From the NCBI GenBank assembly GCA_023417815.1, contig JAEZEI010000052.1, forward strand, positions 1 to 64,000: a DNA stretch of 64,000 nucleotides. Reading direction: 5' to 3'. The notes beneath the pieces were generated by a model. It had not been told where the DNA came from and searched no databases. It worked only from the letters and a program-made list of their open reading frames with translations. The stretch comes from Bacteroidota bacterium. GTDB lineage: Bacteria > Bacteroidota > Bacteroidia > Chitinophagales > Chitinophagaceae. Positions within the stretch are counted from its first letter, which is position 1; each line of letters opens with the position of its first letter. Below, piece after piece: positions 51,252 through 59,293 of this stretch. The position numbers and the translations under genes are program-made.

Positions 51252-52846
51252 AAACAGACTTTCTTGTAATTGGATCTGGTATTGCCGGCCTTACCTATGC
51301 TTTAAAGGTTGCCAAAGAATTCCCTGACAGGTCGGTAGTTATTGTTACCAAGTCTTCCAGCGATGAATCAAATACTAAGTATGCCCAGGGTGGTATAGCA
51401 GGGGTGTGGGATAAAGAAGAGGACAGTTTTTCAAAACATATTGAGGATACGCTAATCTCGGGAGATGGTTTGTGCGATCCCAGCATTGTTGAAATTGTTG
51501 TAAAGGAAGGTGTGGACAGGATCCATGAGATAATTGATGAAGGGGCGAATTTTGATAAGGATAGTTCCGGCGCTTATAAACTTGGCAAAGAGGGGGGGCA
51601 TAGTGAGAACAGGATCCTTCATCATAAGGATATAACAGGCTCCGAGCTTGAACGCACCCTGCTGGCGGCAGTGGCCTTATGTCCAAACATTACATTGATC
51701 TCGCATTGTTTTGTTATCGACATCATCACCCAGCATCACCTCGGGTTCCTCGTTACTAAATCCACACCAGATATAGAATGCTTTGGGGTTTATGTTCTTA
51801 ATCTCAATACAGGGAAAATTGAAAAGATCCTTTCAAGATTAACAATGCTCGCTGCAGGTGGTAATGGACAGGTTTACCGCAGCACCACGAATCCTGCCGT
51901 GGCTACTGGTGATGGCGTTGCAATGGTTTATCGTGCAAAAGGACGTATTGAGAATATGGAGTTCATCCAGTTTCACCCCACAGCGCTTTACGAACCCGGC
52001 ACAAGGGGCCAGTCCTTCCTGATCACGGAGGCCGTGAGAGGAGATGGTGGAATTCTCAGGAATGAAAAGGGCGAGGCATTCATGAGCAAATATGATAAGC
52101 GAAAGGATCTTGCGCCGAGAGATATTGTGGCAAGGGCAATTGATAATGAAATGAAGATCAACGGTACGGAGTACGTTTATCTCGATTGCCGGCATATGAA
52201 CATGGAGCAATTCATAAATCATTTTCCGACCATACATGCAAAATGTCTTAGCATAGGCATAGATGTTTCCAGGCAGATGATCCCTGTTTCACCTGCTGCG
52301 CATTATAGTTGCGGAGGAATTAAAACTGATGAATGGGGATGCACCTCGATCCGAAATCTTTATGCAACCGGTGAATGTGCAAGTACCGGCCTGCATGGGG
52401 CAAACAGGCTTGCAAGCAATTCTTTACTGGAGGCTATGGTTTTTGCGCATCGTAGCTTTTTGCATTCATCACGCCTAATCGGATCTGCAAAGCTGAATGA
52501 AAGTATTCCTGACTGGAATGCAAAGGGCACCACGGCTCCGAGGGAAATGATACTTATAACCCAGAGCAATAAGGAAATGAAGCAGGTGATGAGTGACTAT
52601 GTTGGTATTGTCCGAAACAACGAAAGGTTGCAAAGGGCTAACAGGCGTCTCGATCTGCTGCATATTGAGACCGAGGAGTTGTACCAGCGCACCCAGGTGT
52701 CTCCGCAATTATGTGAGCTCAGGAATATGATCACTGTTTCCTATCTTATCGTAAAGAGCGCAGAATTACGTCGTGAAAGCAGGGGCTTGCATTACAACAC
52801 TGATTATCCCGATCGTTCTCAAATACTTCAGAACACCATTCTGTAA
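51248..52846 (+). CDS. nadB: L-aspartate oxidase
   Basis: A 532-residue FAD enzyme for the first step of NAD synthesis. Signatures are DFLVIGSGIAGLTYAL (FAD fold), SNTKYAQGGIAGV, GGHSENRILHHKD, FIQFHPTALY and HGANRLASNSLLEAMVF. The start at 51248 overlaps the ispG stop by four bases. The nadA and nadC genes are not in the window. Confidence 0.95.
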   Translation: MKTDFLVIGSGIAGLTYALKVAKEFPDRSVVIVTKSSSDESNTKYAQGGIAGVWDKEEDSFSKHIEDTLISGDGLCDPSIVEIVVKEGVDRIHEIIDEGANFDKDSSGAYKLGKEGGHSENRILHHKDITGSELERTLLAAVALCPNITLISHCFVIDIITQHHLGFLVTKSTPDIECFGVYVLNLNTGKIEKILSRLTMLAAGGNGQVYRSTTNPAVATGDGVAMVYRAKGRIENMEFIQFHPTALYEPGTRGQSFLITEAVRGDGGILRNEKGEAFMSKYDKRKDLAPRDIVARAIDNEMKINGTEYVYLDCRHMNMEQFINHFPTIHAKCLSIGIDVSRQMIPVSPAAHYSCGGIKTDEWGCTSIRNLYATGECASTGLHGANRLASNSLLEAMVFAHRSFLHSSRLIGSAKLNESIPDWNAKGTTAPREMILITQSNKEMKQVMSDYVGIVRNNERLQRANRRLDLLHIETEELYQRTQVSPQLCELRNMITVSYLIVKSAELRRESRGLHYNTDYPDRSQILQNTIL

Positions 52847-52848
52847 AG

Positions 52849-53757
52849 ATGTACAAGATCATTCTCGGAATACTTTATGGCTTTTCACTGCTTCCAATGC
52901 GCATGCTGTACGTTTTCAGTGATGTTGCATTTTTCATTGTATACAGAATTGCCGGGTACCGTAAAAAGGTGGTGATGGCCAATCTTGATACTGCCTTCCC
53001 GGAAATGAGCAGGAATGAAAAGGAAAAGATCGCATCTCAATTTTACCGTAACCTTTGTGATACATTCATCGAAACAATCAAACTTATCAGCATTTCGGAA
53101 AGGGACTTCGATAAGATGTTCACGCTTGATATATCCGGATGTAACCGGCTGCTGGAAAGGGGCCTCCAGATACAGGTTCACAGCGGCCACCAGATGAATT
53201 GGGAACTTGCTCACCTGGCCTTCGCCAGGAATATAAAGACCTTGTGGGTTGGTGTGTATATGAGGATCACCAATCCACATATAGACAGGCTTTTTCTCAG
53301 GATAAGAGGCCGATTTAATGCGAGGATGGTCAGTGCACAGGATTTCAGTAAGGAGATACGGAACATATATGAAAGACAATATGCCCTGGCGCTGATAGCA
53401 GACCAAAACCCGGGTTGGCCCAAAAACGCTTACTGGCTCAATTTTTTCAGCAAGCCTGCGCCGTTCATGGCAGGGCCTGAAAAGGGCGCTACGCGGAATG
53501 GCACTGCAGTGGTGTTTGTGAATTTTGTAAAGGTGCGCAGGGGATTTTACCGTTATGAACCTGTAATAATAACCGAGGATGCCAGTGGTATGAAGGAAGG
53601 AGAACTCACCAGGTTGTACAGGGATTTCCTTGAAGAAAGCATCAGGAAACAGCCTGCGAACTATCTCTGGAGCCATCGAAGATGGAAGTTCTCCTACCAG
53701 CAGGAATACAGGAAAAGATGGATAGATCATTCACCACCGCCGTCTGCAAGCATATAA
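52849..53757 (+). CDS. LpxL/HtrB-like lipid A or phospholipid acyltransferase
   Basis: A 302-residue membrane acyltransferase. Key sites are GHQMNWELAHLA (catalytic His with Glu five residues later), LIADQNPGWP and LWSHRRWKF. It follows nadB by two bases. It probably adds a secondary acyl chain to lipid A, complementing the lpx genes elsewhere in the window, but amino-lipid targets are possible. Confidence 0.87.
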   Translation: MYKIILGILYGFSLLPMRMLYVFSDVAFFIVYRIAGYRKKVVMANLDTAFPEMSRNEKEKIASQFYRNLCDTFIETIKLISISERDFDKMFTLDISGCNRLLERGLQIQVHSGHQMNWELAHLAFARNIKTLWVGVYMRITNPHIDRLFLRIRGRFNARMVSAQDFSKEIRNIYERQYALALIADQNPGWPKNAYWLNFFSKPAPFMAGPEKGATRNGTAVVFVNFVKVRRGFYRYEPVIITEDASGMKEGELTRLYRDFLEESIRKQPANYLWSHRRWKFSYQQEYRKRWIDHSPPPSASI

Positions 53758-53963
53758 GACGTTGAAACCTGTTGGAATTTCAGCGCTGCCTCCATCCGGT
53801 TCCGCACACCCATCTTCCTGTAAATGCTTCTTACATGTTTCTTTACCGTTTCCTGGGAAATAAAGATCTTACTGGCGATCTCCTTATAATAAAGACCTCT
53901 TGATAATTCTGTTATCACTTCCTTCTCCCTCCTTGTCAACTCATTTGGATCAAAATTTTTCAT
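53727..53963 (-). CDS. Stand-alone LuxR-type helix-turn-helix protein
   Basis: A 78-residue protein consisting only of a GerE/LuxR DNA-binding domain (LTRREKEVITELSRGLYYKEIASKI...SQETVKKHVRSIYRKMGV). The signal-receiving domain is absent, as in GerE itself. Its last 31 bases overlap the 3' end of the convergent acyltransferase gene, so the two may regulate each other through antisense transcription. Confidence 0.85.
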   Translation of the reverse strand: MKNFDPNELTRREKEVITELSRGLYYKEIASKIFISQETVKKHVRSIYRKMGVRNRMEAALKFQQVSTSYMLADGGGE

Positions 53964-53998
53964 GCTTTAAAAGTTTTTCTTCAAAGCTCATAAACAGC

Positions 53999-54043
53999 AA
54001 AGCGTGAGTCAAGGTGTTTGAACCCTTTTCTCACGCTTTTTTT
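53999..54043 (+). terminator. Rho-independent terminator
   Basis: AAAGCGTGAG/CTCACGCTTT forms a strong stem, with seven T after it on the plus strand. It lies beyond the antisense LuxR-type gene and would stop transcripts coming from nadB-lpxL; on the minus strand it may also protect the end of the rhodanese gene. Confidence 0.75.
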
Positions 54044-54067
54044 CCGGTATAATATTGATGTGATCTG

Positions 54068-55465
54068 CTAGTTTAACTGGCTTGCTTCCTTTTTTATCGG
54101 GGCTTTTTCCTGTTCTTTTATGCGTGCCCAGCCACCCAGTACATTCCTGAGATTGTTATATCCCTGCCTTTTCATCAGCGAAGCTGCAATAACACTCCTG
54201 TATCCTCCGGCACAGTGGATGTAAAGATTCTGGTCATCTTCAAGGCCTGCGAAGGAAGCAACGTCGGTCATATCACTCAAAGGTATATTCACTGCGTCTT
54301 CAAGGTGGCCATCTGCAAATTCAGTTTCCCTTCTAACATCCAGCACTGTAAGGTTTGGGTCGTGGGGCAGGTCCATGATCAGTTCATCTGCCTCCACATC
54401 TATTATCATATCAATGGGTTCACCGCTGGCCTTCCATGCATCAAAACCTCCATTCAACACGCCTTTGATCCTGTCGAATCCCACACGGGTGAGCCTGGTA
54501 ACACTTTCTTCTTCTTTTCCTGGTGGAGTGATCAGTACAAGGTCTTTATCGAATGGCAACATATTTCCAGCCCACTCAGCAAACCTTCCTTCCAGCCCAA
54601 TGAATATAGAACCAGGAATAAATCCCTGGGTAAATTCAGTAGCATGACGGGTATCCACGATAAGGGCATCCTTCGCATTTTTTACATCTTCAACTGATAA
54701 AGGAGTAAGCCCTTTTTCCATAACCTCATGATATCCTTCGTATCCTTTCTTATTGATCATCGCATTTACTGCGAAGTACTTTGGAGCGAGAGCAAGCCCG
54801 GTGGTAACGGCCTTTACAAAATCATCCTTCGATTGCGGCTGCAATGCATAATTGGTCTTTTTCTGTTCTCCTATTGTACTGAAGGTATTTGGACCCAGGC
54901 TTTTTCCGCAACTGCTGCCAGGACCATGTGCCGGGTAAACAATTACATCATCATTCAATGGAATGATCTGTGATTGCAGGCTTTCATAAAGGATGCCTGC
55001 AAGTTCTTCGGAACTCATATTACCGCTGCTAAGATCCGGCCTGCCTACATCACCCACGAACAGGGTGTCTCCTGTAAAGATCGCATGGTCCTTCCCGCTT
55101 TCGTCCTTAAGAAGATAACAGGAACTTTCAAGGGTATGTCCCGGGGTATGGAGCACGGTAATAGTAACATCTCCAATGTTGAAAACCTCTCCATGAGAAG
55201 CATTATGCACCTTGTAGTTCGTTTCCGCGCCAGGGCCATAGATAATAGGAGCCCCGCTCAGGCGGGAAAGATCGATGTGGCCACTTACAAAATCGGCATG
55301 GAAGTGAGTTTCAAAAATATATTTTATGGATGCACCTCTTTCCTTTGCGAGGTCAAGGTAAACATCAATATCGCGGAGTGGATCTACGATGGCGGCTTCG
55401 CCGTTGCTTTCTATATAATAGGCTGCTTCACTCAGGCAATTGGTATATAACTGTTTTATGAACAT
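54068..55465 (-). CDS. Persulfide dioxygenase-like MBL hydrolase fused to two rhodanese domains
   Basis: A 465-residue protein. The MBL part has FETHFHADFVSGHIDLS, TPGHTLESSCYLL and FTGDTLFVGDVGRPD, the ETHE1/Blh pattern for glutathione-persulfide oxidation. Two rhodanese repeats follow: the first (IVDTRHATEFTQGFIPGS...LVLITPPGKEEE) lacks the active Cys; the second (VLDVRRETEFADGHLEDAV) has it in YIHCAGGYRS. It handles sulfide or persulfide. ATG 55465 gives the family-like start MFIKQLYTNC. An ArsR regulator lies immediately upstream. Confidence 0.92.
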   Translation of the reverse strand: MFIKQLYTNCLSEAAYYIESNGEAAIVDPLRDIDVYLDLAKERGASIKYIFETHFHADFVSGHIDLSRLSGAPIIYGPGAETNYKVHNASHGEVFNIGDVTITVLHTPGHTLESSCYLLKDESGKDHAIFTGDTLFVGDVGRPDLSSGNMSSEELAGILYESLQSQIIPLNDDVIVYPAHGPGSSCGKSLGPNTFSTIGEQKKTNYALQPQSKDDFVKAVTTGLALAPKYFAVNAMINKKGYEGYHEVMEKGLTPLSVEDVKNAKDALIVDTRHATEFTQGFIPGSIFIGLEGRFAEWAGNMLPFDKDLVLITPPGKEEESVTRLTRVGFDRIKGVLNGGFDAWKASGEPIDMIIDVEADELIMDLPHDPNLTVLDVRRETEFADGHLEDAVNIPLSDMTDVASFAGLEDDQNLYIHCAGGYRSVIAASLMKRQGYNNLRNVLGGWARIKEQEKAPIKKEASQLN

Positions 55466-55493
55466 ATCAGGGAATTTATACATCAAAATTAGA

Positions 55494-55525
55494 AATAAAA
55501 AAGCGGATGAGGTTCTCATCCGCTT
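55494..55525 (-). terminator. Terminator after the ArsR-family gene
   Basis: AAGCGGATGAG/CTCATCCGCTT, a perfect 11-bp stem with GTT loop, followed on the minus strand by TTTTTTATTT. It stands between arsR and the dioxygenase, so read-through would be reduced. Confidence 0.85.
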
Positions 55526-55544
55526 CAATAATTCATCAGGTAGA

Positions 55545-55898
55545 TCAGGCCACCAGTTCCTGTACGCACTGATTCAGTTCGTCGATCCGCTTGTAATTAA
55601 CTGTGTAGTAAATGAATTTACCATCACGCTGGGTGGAAACAATTCCTGCCCTTCGTAAAATGGCAAGGTGCTGTGATGCAACTGATTGCTCAAGGCGCAT
55701 TCTCACATAGATCTCAGTTACAGTGATACGTTTTTCAGTCTCGATCAGGGAAAGGATCTGCTGCCTTAGTTTGTGGTTAAGAGCACGCAGTACCAGTGAA
55801 GCCTTCTTTACATTGTGATAATTAATGTTAACTGTCTCAGGCGCCACCTGTTTTTCAGCAGTTAATGCCATCTCTTCAGCTTGTGTCGCAACCATCAT
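55545..55898 (-). CDS. ArsR-family winged-helix regulator
   Basis: A 117-residue repressor-like protein: LRALNHKLRQQILSLI, the recognition helix MRLEQSVASQHLAILRRAGIV and the wing TQRDGKFIYYTVN. It has only one Cys (in LNQCVQELVA), too few for a classical thiol sensor pair. Its place before a persulfide dioxygenase suggests sulfide control, but the C-terminal position of the Cys leaves the sensed signal open. Confidence 0.9.
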   Translation of the reverse strand: MMVATQAEEMALTAEKQVAPETVNINYHNVKKASLVLRALNHKLRQQILSLIETEKRITVTEIYVRMRLEQSVASQHLAILRRAGIVSTQRDGKFIYYTVNYKRIDELNQCVQELVA

Positions 55899-55938
55899 AG
55901 GAATAACAATTTTAATGCTTGAATCAATAAATCAACTG

Positions 55939-55946
55939 CAAATATA
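55939..55946 (-). promoter_or_regulatory. Putative promoter (TATATTTG) of the ArsR-family gene
   Basis: TAnnTTTG on the minus strand, 41 bases before the start. The adjacent AT-rich stretch (ATATTTACGTAGATGTATAT) is an imperfect inverted repeat that could be an operator. Confidence 0.45.
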
Positions 55947-56023
55947 CATCTACGTAAATATTTAAATTTCCCATATAATGTTAAATTCAATTCTATGACT
56001 TATCTATGACAAAACCATTTGCA

Positions 56024-56686
56024 TTATTTCTTGTTGTCATAGAACTCTTTTAAATAGAATGCATCTGAATTTATAAGGTCGCTGAAATTTTTCCGGTCAA
56101 ATTTCTCCTGCGATAAAGTGCTGAAAGCCTTACTTGTATTCGCTTGCGGCAGAAACACACCTTTTCCCTGGAACAGGCCCTGGAACTTCTGTGATCCGGA
56201 ACCTGCAAAAACGATCTCTTTTTCTAATTCACTGAAAGTAGATTCATCGAGAATGAGAGAGGATGGAGAAATATTAAAAGTAAGATCGAAATTATACATT
56301 GCTGAAAACACCTCCATTCTTCGTGCGTCGATCATGGAGCAATAAAGCGCTTCAGGTTTCTTGGTTCTGTCGATCGCATCCTTAGCCAGGATGGTAAGCG
56401 CATCCACCATTATCAGCGGGATGTTCAATGCCAGTGCCAGTCCTTTAGCAGATGAAATGCCGACCCTGATCCCTGTATAGGATCCGGGACCATTACAAAC
56501 GGAAACCGCATTTAATTCCTTTAGCGATGTTCCCGATTCCTGTAAAATATCCTGTATGGCAGGATGGAGGAATGCTGCATGATCAGGCTGGTGCTCATTG
56601 CATCGTTCAGATAAAATGCGGCCTTCCCTTACCAGCGTAACAGCAGATATTGCAGAAGTGGTATCGATGCAAAGGATCAGGCTCAT
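56024..56686 (-). CDS. tsaB: tRNA threonylcarbamoyladenosine biosynthesis protein TsaB
   Basis: A 220-residue ASKHA-fold protein: LILCIDTTSAISAVTLV, VCNGPGSYTGIRVGISSAKGLALAL and a C-terminal YLKEFY. It partners TsaD and TsaE (tsaE is at 12020). ATG 56686 overlaps the upstream gene's TGA as ATGA. Confidence 0.93.
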   Translation of the reverse strand: MSLILCIDTTSAISAVTLVREGRILSERCNEHQPDHAAFLHPAIQDILQESGTSLKELNAVSVCNGPGSYTGIRVGISSAKGLALALNIPLIMVDALTILAKDAIDRTKKPEALYCSMIDARRMEVFSAMYNFDLTFNISPSSLILDESTFSELEKEIVFAGSGSQKFQGLFQGKGVFLPQANTSKAFSTLSQEKFDRKNFSDLINSDAFYLKEFYDNKK

Positions 56687-57255
56687 TTGCCGCATATTAA
56701 TTTCAAAGCCCGGGAGGGAATATACCGTTCATCGGTTTCGGCCATTTTCTGCAGAAGCTCATAAACTTTTTCATACCCGATCTCTTCGCCCCATTCAAAA
56801 GGACCCTTAGGATAATTCGTTCCCAGTTTCATTGCGATATCGATCTCTTTTTCCGTGCTGATCTTTTCCTCAAGCGCAAAGAAGGCTTCATTTATTATCA
56901 TCGAAAGGATCCTCGCGCTTATCAGGCCAGGCTCATCTTTTACTGCTATGATTTTTTTATCCAGGCTTCGGAAAACTTTAGTTGCATTTTCAGAAATGGT
57001 GCCCGCCACTTCCCAGCATGGCAGAGAAGAAAAACCCGGCCACCCGTTAAACCGGATCCAGTCCGGCCTCCCGAGTTCTGCAAGGGTTTGGGTTACACTA
57101 TTGATCAATACAGTTTTGCCTTCAGGTATTTTCCCCGGCATTTCACCATTTATGATCAGTGCATCAATATCATTTTGTTCTTTCCATTCAACAAGATCTG
57201 CATTCACAGAGGATCTTTCAGGGAACAGGTTGGTGCCGGTATAAGCCAGTTTCAT
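56683..57255 (-). CDS. 3-hydroxyacyl-CoA dehydrogenase C-terminal-domain protein with short N-terminus
   Basis: A 190-residue protein. Its second half matches the 3HCDH C-terminal domain (DEPGLISARILSMIINEAFFAL...LGTNYPKGPFEWGEEIG). The first ~95 residues hold no GxGxxG nucleotide-binding motif, so the usual NAD-binding Rossmann half is missing or shrunken. It is translationally coupled to tsaB. Whether it is an enzyme or a binding protein is open. Confidence 0.8.
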   Translation of the reverse strand: MKLAYTGTNLFPERSSVNADLVEWKEQNDIDALIINGEMPGKIPEGKTVLINSVTQTLAELGRPDWIRFNGWPGFSSLPCWEVAGTISENATKVFRSLDKKIIAVKDEPGLISARILSMIINEAFFALEEKISTEKEIDIAMKLGTNYPKGPFEWGEEIGYEKVYELLQKMAETDERYIPSRALKLICGK

Positions 57256-57268
57256 TCATTCGTTTTTG

Positions 57269-57276
57269 CAAAAATA
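57269..57276 (-). promoter_or_regulatory. Putative promoter (TATTTTTG) of the 3HCDH-like/tsaB unit
   Basis: TAnnTTTG on the minus strand 13 bases before the ATG at 57255. It forms a divergent pair with 57293-57300 in a 59-base intergenic gap. Confidence 0.5.
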
Positions 57277-57292
57277 GGTGGTTAAGAAAGGA

Positions 57293-57300
57293 TATATTTG
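57293..57300 (+). promoter_or_regulatory. Putative promoter (TATATTTG) of ridA
   Basis: TAnnTTTG on the plus strand, 14 bases before ATG 57315, with TTTG at 57265-57268 (24 bases upstream) as a possible -33 element. Confidence 0.5.
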
Positions 57301-57314
57301 TAATTCAACTTTTG

Positions 57315-57704
57315 ATGATGCCAAATAAAGCCGTAAATACGAATGATGCCCCGGCGCCGATAGGACCTTATAGCCAGGCAGTGAAGGCAGGCCCAATGCT
57401 TTTCATCAGCGGGCAAATAGCTTTGATCCCGGGAACCGATAATATTGCAAATGAAACAGTAGCTGCTGAAACAAGCCAGGTAATGAATAACCTCAGGGCG
57501 ATACTTAGGGAAGCCAATATGGACTTTGGCGATGTGGTAAAGACCTCTATTTTCCTTAGCGATATGTCTCTTTTTTCAGAAGTTAATGAAGAGTATACGA
57601 AATATTTTACCGGGAATTATCCTGCACGGGAAACAGTGGCTGTAAAAGGACTTCCCAAGAATGTAAATGTGGAGATCAGTATGATCGCATTTCGTGAATC
57701 ATGA
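57315..57704 (+). CDS. ridA: RidA-family enamine/imine deaminase
   Basis: A 129-residue protein that removes reactive 2-aminoacrylate. Signatures are DAPAPIGPYSQAVKAG, LFISGQIALIPGT and YPARETVAVKGLP with the substrate-binding Arg. ATG 57315 or 57318 follows the promoter box; the frame is open far upstream but those residues are not family-like. It overlaps the next gene by four bases. Confidence 0.94.
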   Translation: MMPNKAVNTNDAPAPIGPYSQAVKAGPMLFISGQIALIPGTDNIANETVAAETSQVMNNLRAILREANMDFGDVVKTSIFLSDMSLFSEVNEEYTKYFTGNYPARETVAVKGLPKNVNVEISMIAFRES

Positions 57705-58621
57705 TTATTATCAGTGCAAAGGTTCATCCGTGGCTGACGGATTTTTTTGAATCCAAAGGCTATAAGGTTGCATATCTTCCTGCTATTTCTTACCAGGAAC
57801 TGGATGAGTTGATTCCTGCCGCAGAAGGATTGATCGTAACAACAAGACTGAAAATAGACAGGCCTCTCCTGGAGAAAGCTGAAAAACTAAAGTGGATCGG
57901 CAGACTGGGTAGCGGGATGGAACTTATTGATGTTGATTTTGCTGCATCAAGGAACATCTTATGTGTTTCAAGCCCGGAAGGCAACAGGAATGCGGTAGCG
58001 GAGCATTGCCTGGGTATGTTGCTTGGCTTAACCAAAAGGATCTGCCGCTCTTCAGAGGAAGTAAAAAGAGATGGATGGAACCGGGATGCTAACCGCGGAA
58101 TTGAACTTAAAGGCAAAACAGCCGGCATAATCGGTTATGGAAATACAGGAGGAACCTTCGCGAAATTACTTTCCTGTATGGGTATGACGGTACTGGCGTA
58201 TGATAAATACCAATTCGGTTTTGGAGGGGAAACTGTTCATGAAGCCAGCCTGCAGCAGATCTGCAGGTATGCGGATGTGGTAAGCTTTCATGTTCCCCTG
58301 ACTACGGAAACTTGGCATATGGGAAACGGGGACTTCTTCAATTCACTGGAAAATAGCCCCATAATTATTAATAGCAGCCGCGGTGGGGTAGTGAACCTGG
58401 CCGCACTCAGCCACGCGCTTCAACAGGGCAAGGTCTCAGGTGCCGGACTCGACGTTTTGGAGAATGAAAACCTTTCCACCTTCTCAGCGGAAGAAAAAGA
58501 GGTCTTTAACGTGCTGAGAAATGACCCGAATGTGATCATCACGCCGCATATTGCCGGTTATTCCCACGAATCTTTCCTGGAAATGGCAAAAGTGATCGTA
58601 ATGAAACTCGGGCTGACATAA
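57701..58621 (+). CDS. D-isomer-specific 2-hydroxyacid dehydrogenase
   Basis: A 306-residue NAD(P)-dependent dehydrogenase. The nucleotide fold has KTAGIIGYGNTGGTFAKLL; catalytic residues lie in IIINSSRGGVVN (Arg), AGLDVLENENL (Glu region) and TPHIAGYSHES (His). It resembles SerA-type enzymes but lacks the ACT regulatory domain; substrate unknown. Confidence 0.92.
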   Translation: MIIISAKVHPWLTDFFESKGYKVAYLPAISYQELDELIPAAEGLIVTTRLKIDRPLLEKAEKLKWIGRLGSGMELIDVDFAASRNILCVSSPEGNRNAVAEHCLGMLLGLTKRICRSSEEVKRDGWNRDANRGIELKGKTAGIIGYGNTGGTFAKLLSCMGMTVLAYDKYQFGFGGETVHEASLQQICRYADVVSFHVPLTTETWHMGNGDFFNSLENSPIIINSSRGGVVNLAALSHALQQGKVSGAGLDVLENENLSTFSAEEKEVFNVLRNDPNVIITPHIAGYSHESFLEMAKVIVMKLGLT

Positions 58622-58642
58622 CTTTTTTTTAAAGGAAATTTT

Positions 58643-58650
58643 TATATTTG
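58643..58650 (+). promoter_or_regulatory. Putative promoter (TATATTTG) upstream of greA
   Basis: TAnnTTTG 22 bases after the dehydrogenase stop. Transcription would start at about 58657, right at the foot of the next hairpin. Confidence 0.5.
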
Positions 58651-58655
58651 TTCAA

Positions 58656-58695
58656 ATGCAACGCTTTAGTGAAACTGGGGCGTTGTATTTTTTTT
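58656..58695 (+). terminator. Terminator or attenuator hairpin before greA
   Basis: ATGCAACGC/GCGTTGTAT (58656-58664 with 58680-58688, one G-T pair) is followed by seven or more T. It may end the ridA-dehydrogenase transcript, or act as an attenuator or short RNA from the TATATTTG box just before it. Confidence 0.7.
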
Positions 58696-58716
58696 ATTTA
58701 TCCCTAAACAAAAGTT

Positions 58717-59190
58717 ATGGCAGAAACCAACTACGTTACCAAAGAAACCTTTGATAAGATGCAGGCCGAACTGCAACGTATGAAAGCAGTGGACCGCCCT
58801 GCAGCAAGCCAGGCTATTGCGGAAGCCAGGGAAAAGGGAGATCTGAAAGAAAATGCAGAATATGATGCGGCCAAGGAGGCCCAGGGATTGCTTGAGGCCA
58901 GGATCAGCCAGCTTGAGACCATAGTTGCTACTGCCCGTATTCTTGATCAGAACACCATTGATACCAGCAGGGTCAGCATCCTAACAAGGGTAACCCTTAC
59001 AAATATGAATACAAACAAGACCGTTACCTACCAGATTGTTTCAGAAGGTGAAGCAGATCTTAAGGCCGGCAAGATCAGCGTTACTTCGCCTATTGGAAGT
59101 GGTTTGCTTGGCAAAGCCGTGGGTGATGTTGCAGAGGTAGCGGTACCTGCAGGAAAACTTAAATTCAGGATCGAGGAGATCTCCATCTAA
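58717..59190 (+). CDS. greA: Transcription elongation factor GreA
   Basis: A 157-residue factor that rescues backtracked RNA polymerase. The N-terminal coiled coil contains LKENAEYDAAKEAQ, with the acidic tip residues, and the C-terminal FKBP-like domain has SPIGSGLLGKAVGDVAEVAVP. Confidence 0.96.
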   Translation: MAETNYVTKETFDKMQAELQRMKAVDRPAASQAIAEAREKGDLKENAEYDAAKEAQGLLEARISQLETIVATARILDQNTIDTSRVSILTRVTLTNMNTNKTVTYQIVSEGEADLKAGKISVTSPIGSGLLGKAVGDVAEVAVPAGKLKFRIEEISI

Positions 59191-59207
59191 CTTTCCTGAT
59201 TTTTCTT

Positions 59208-59235
59208 AAAAGCCATCCCGTGGATGGCTTTTTTA
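59208..59235 (+). terminator. Rho-independent terminator of greA
   Basis: AAAAGCCATCC-cgt-GGATGGCTTTT with T's following. A textbook hairpin 17 bases after the stop. Confidence 0.9.
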
Positions 59236-59275
59236 TTGCATCGATGCGACCGGGTTACCTCTCACCCGGAATATT

Positions 59276-59283
59276 TACTTTTG
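59276..59283 (+). promoter_or_regulatory. Putative promoter (TACTTTTG) of the HIT gene
   Basis: TAnnTTTG ends 10 bases before the ATG. Confidence 0.45.
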
Positions 59284-59293
59284 AAAAAAACTT

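Noticed and set aside
57159..57314. N-terminal extension of ridA by 52 residues
   Set aside because: It overlaps the divergent gene's coding region and both promoter boxes, and RidA proteins start near MMPNKAV.
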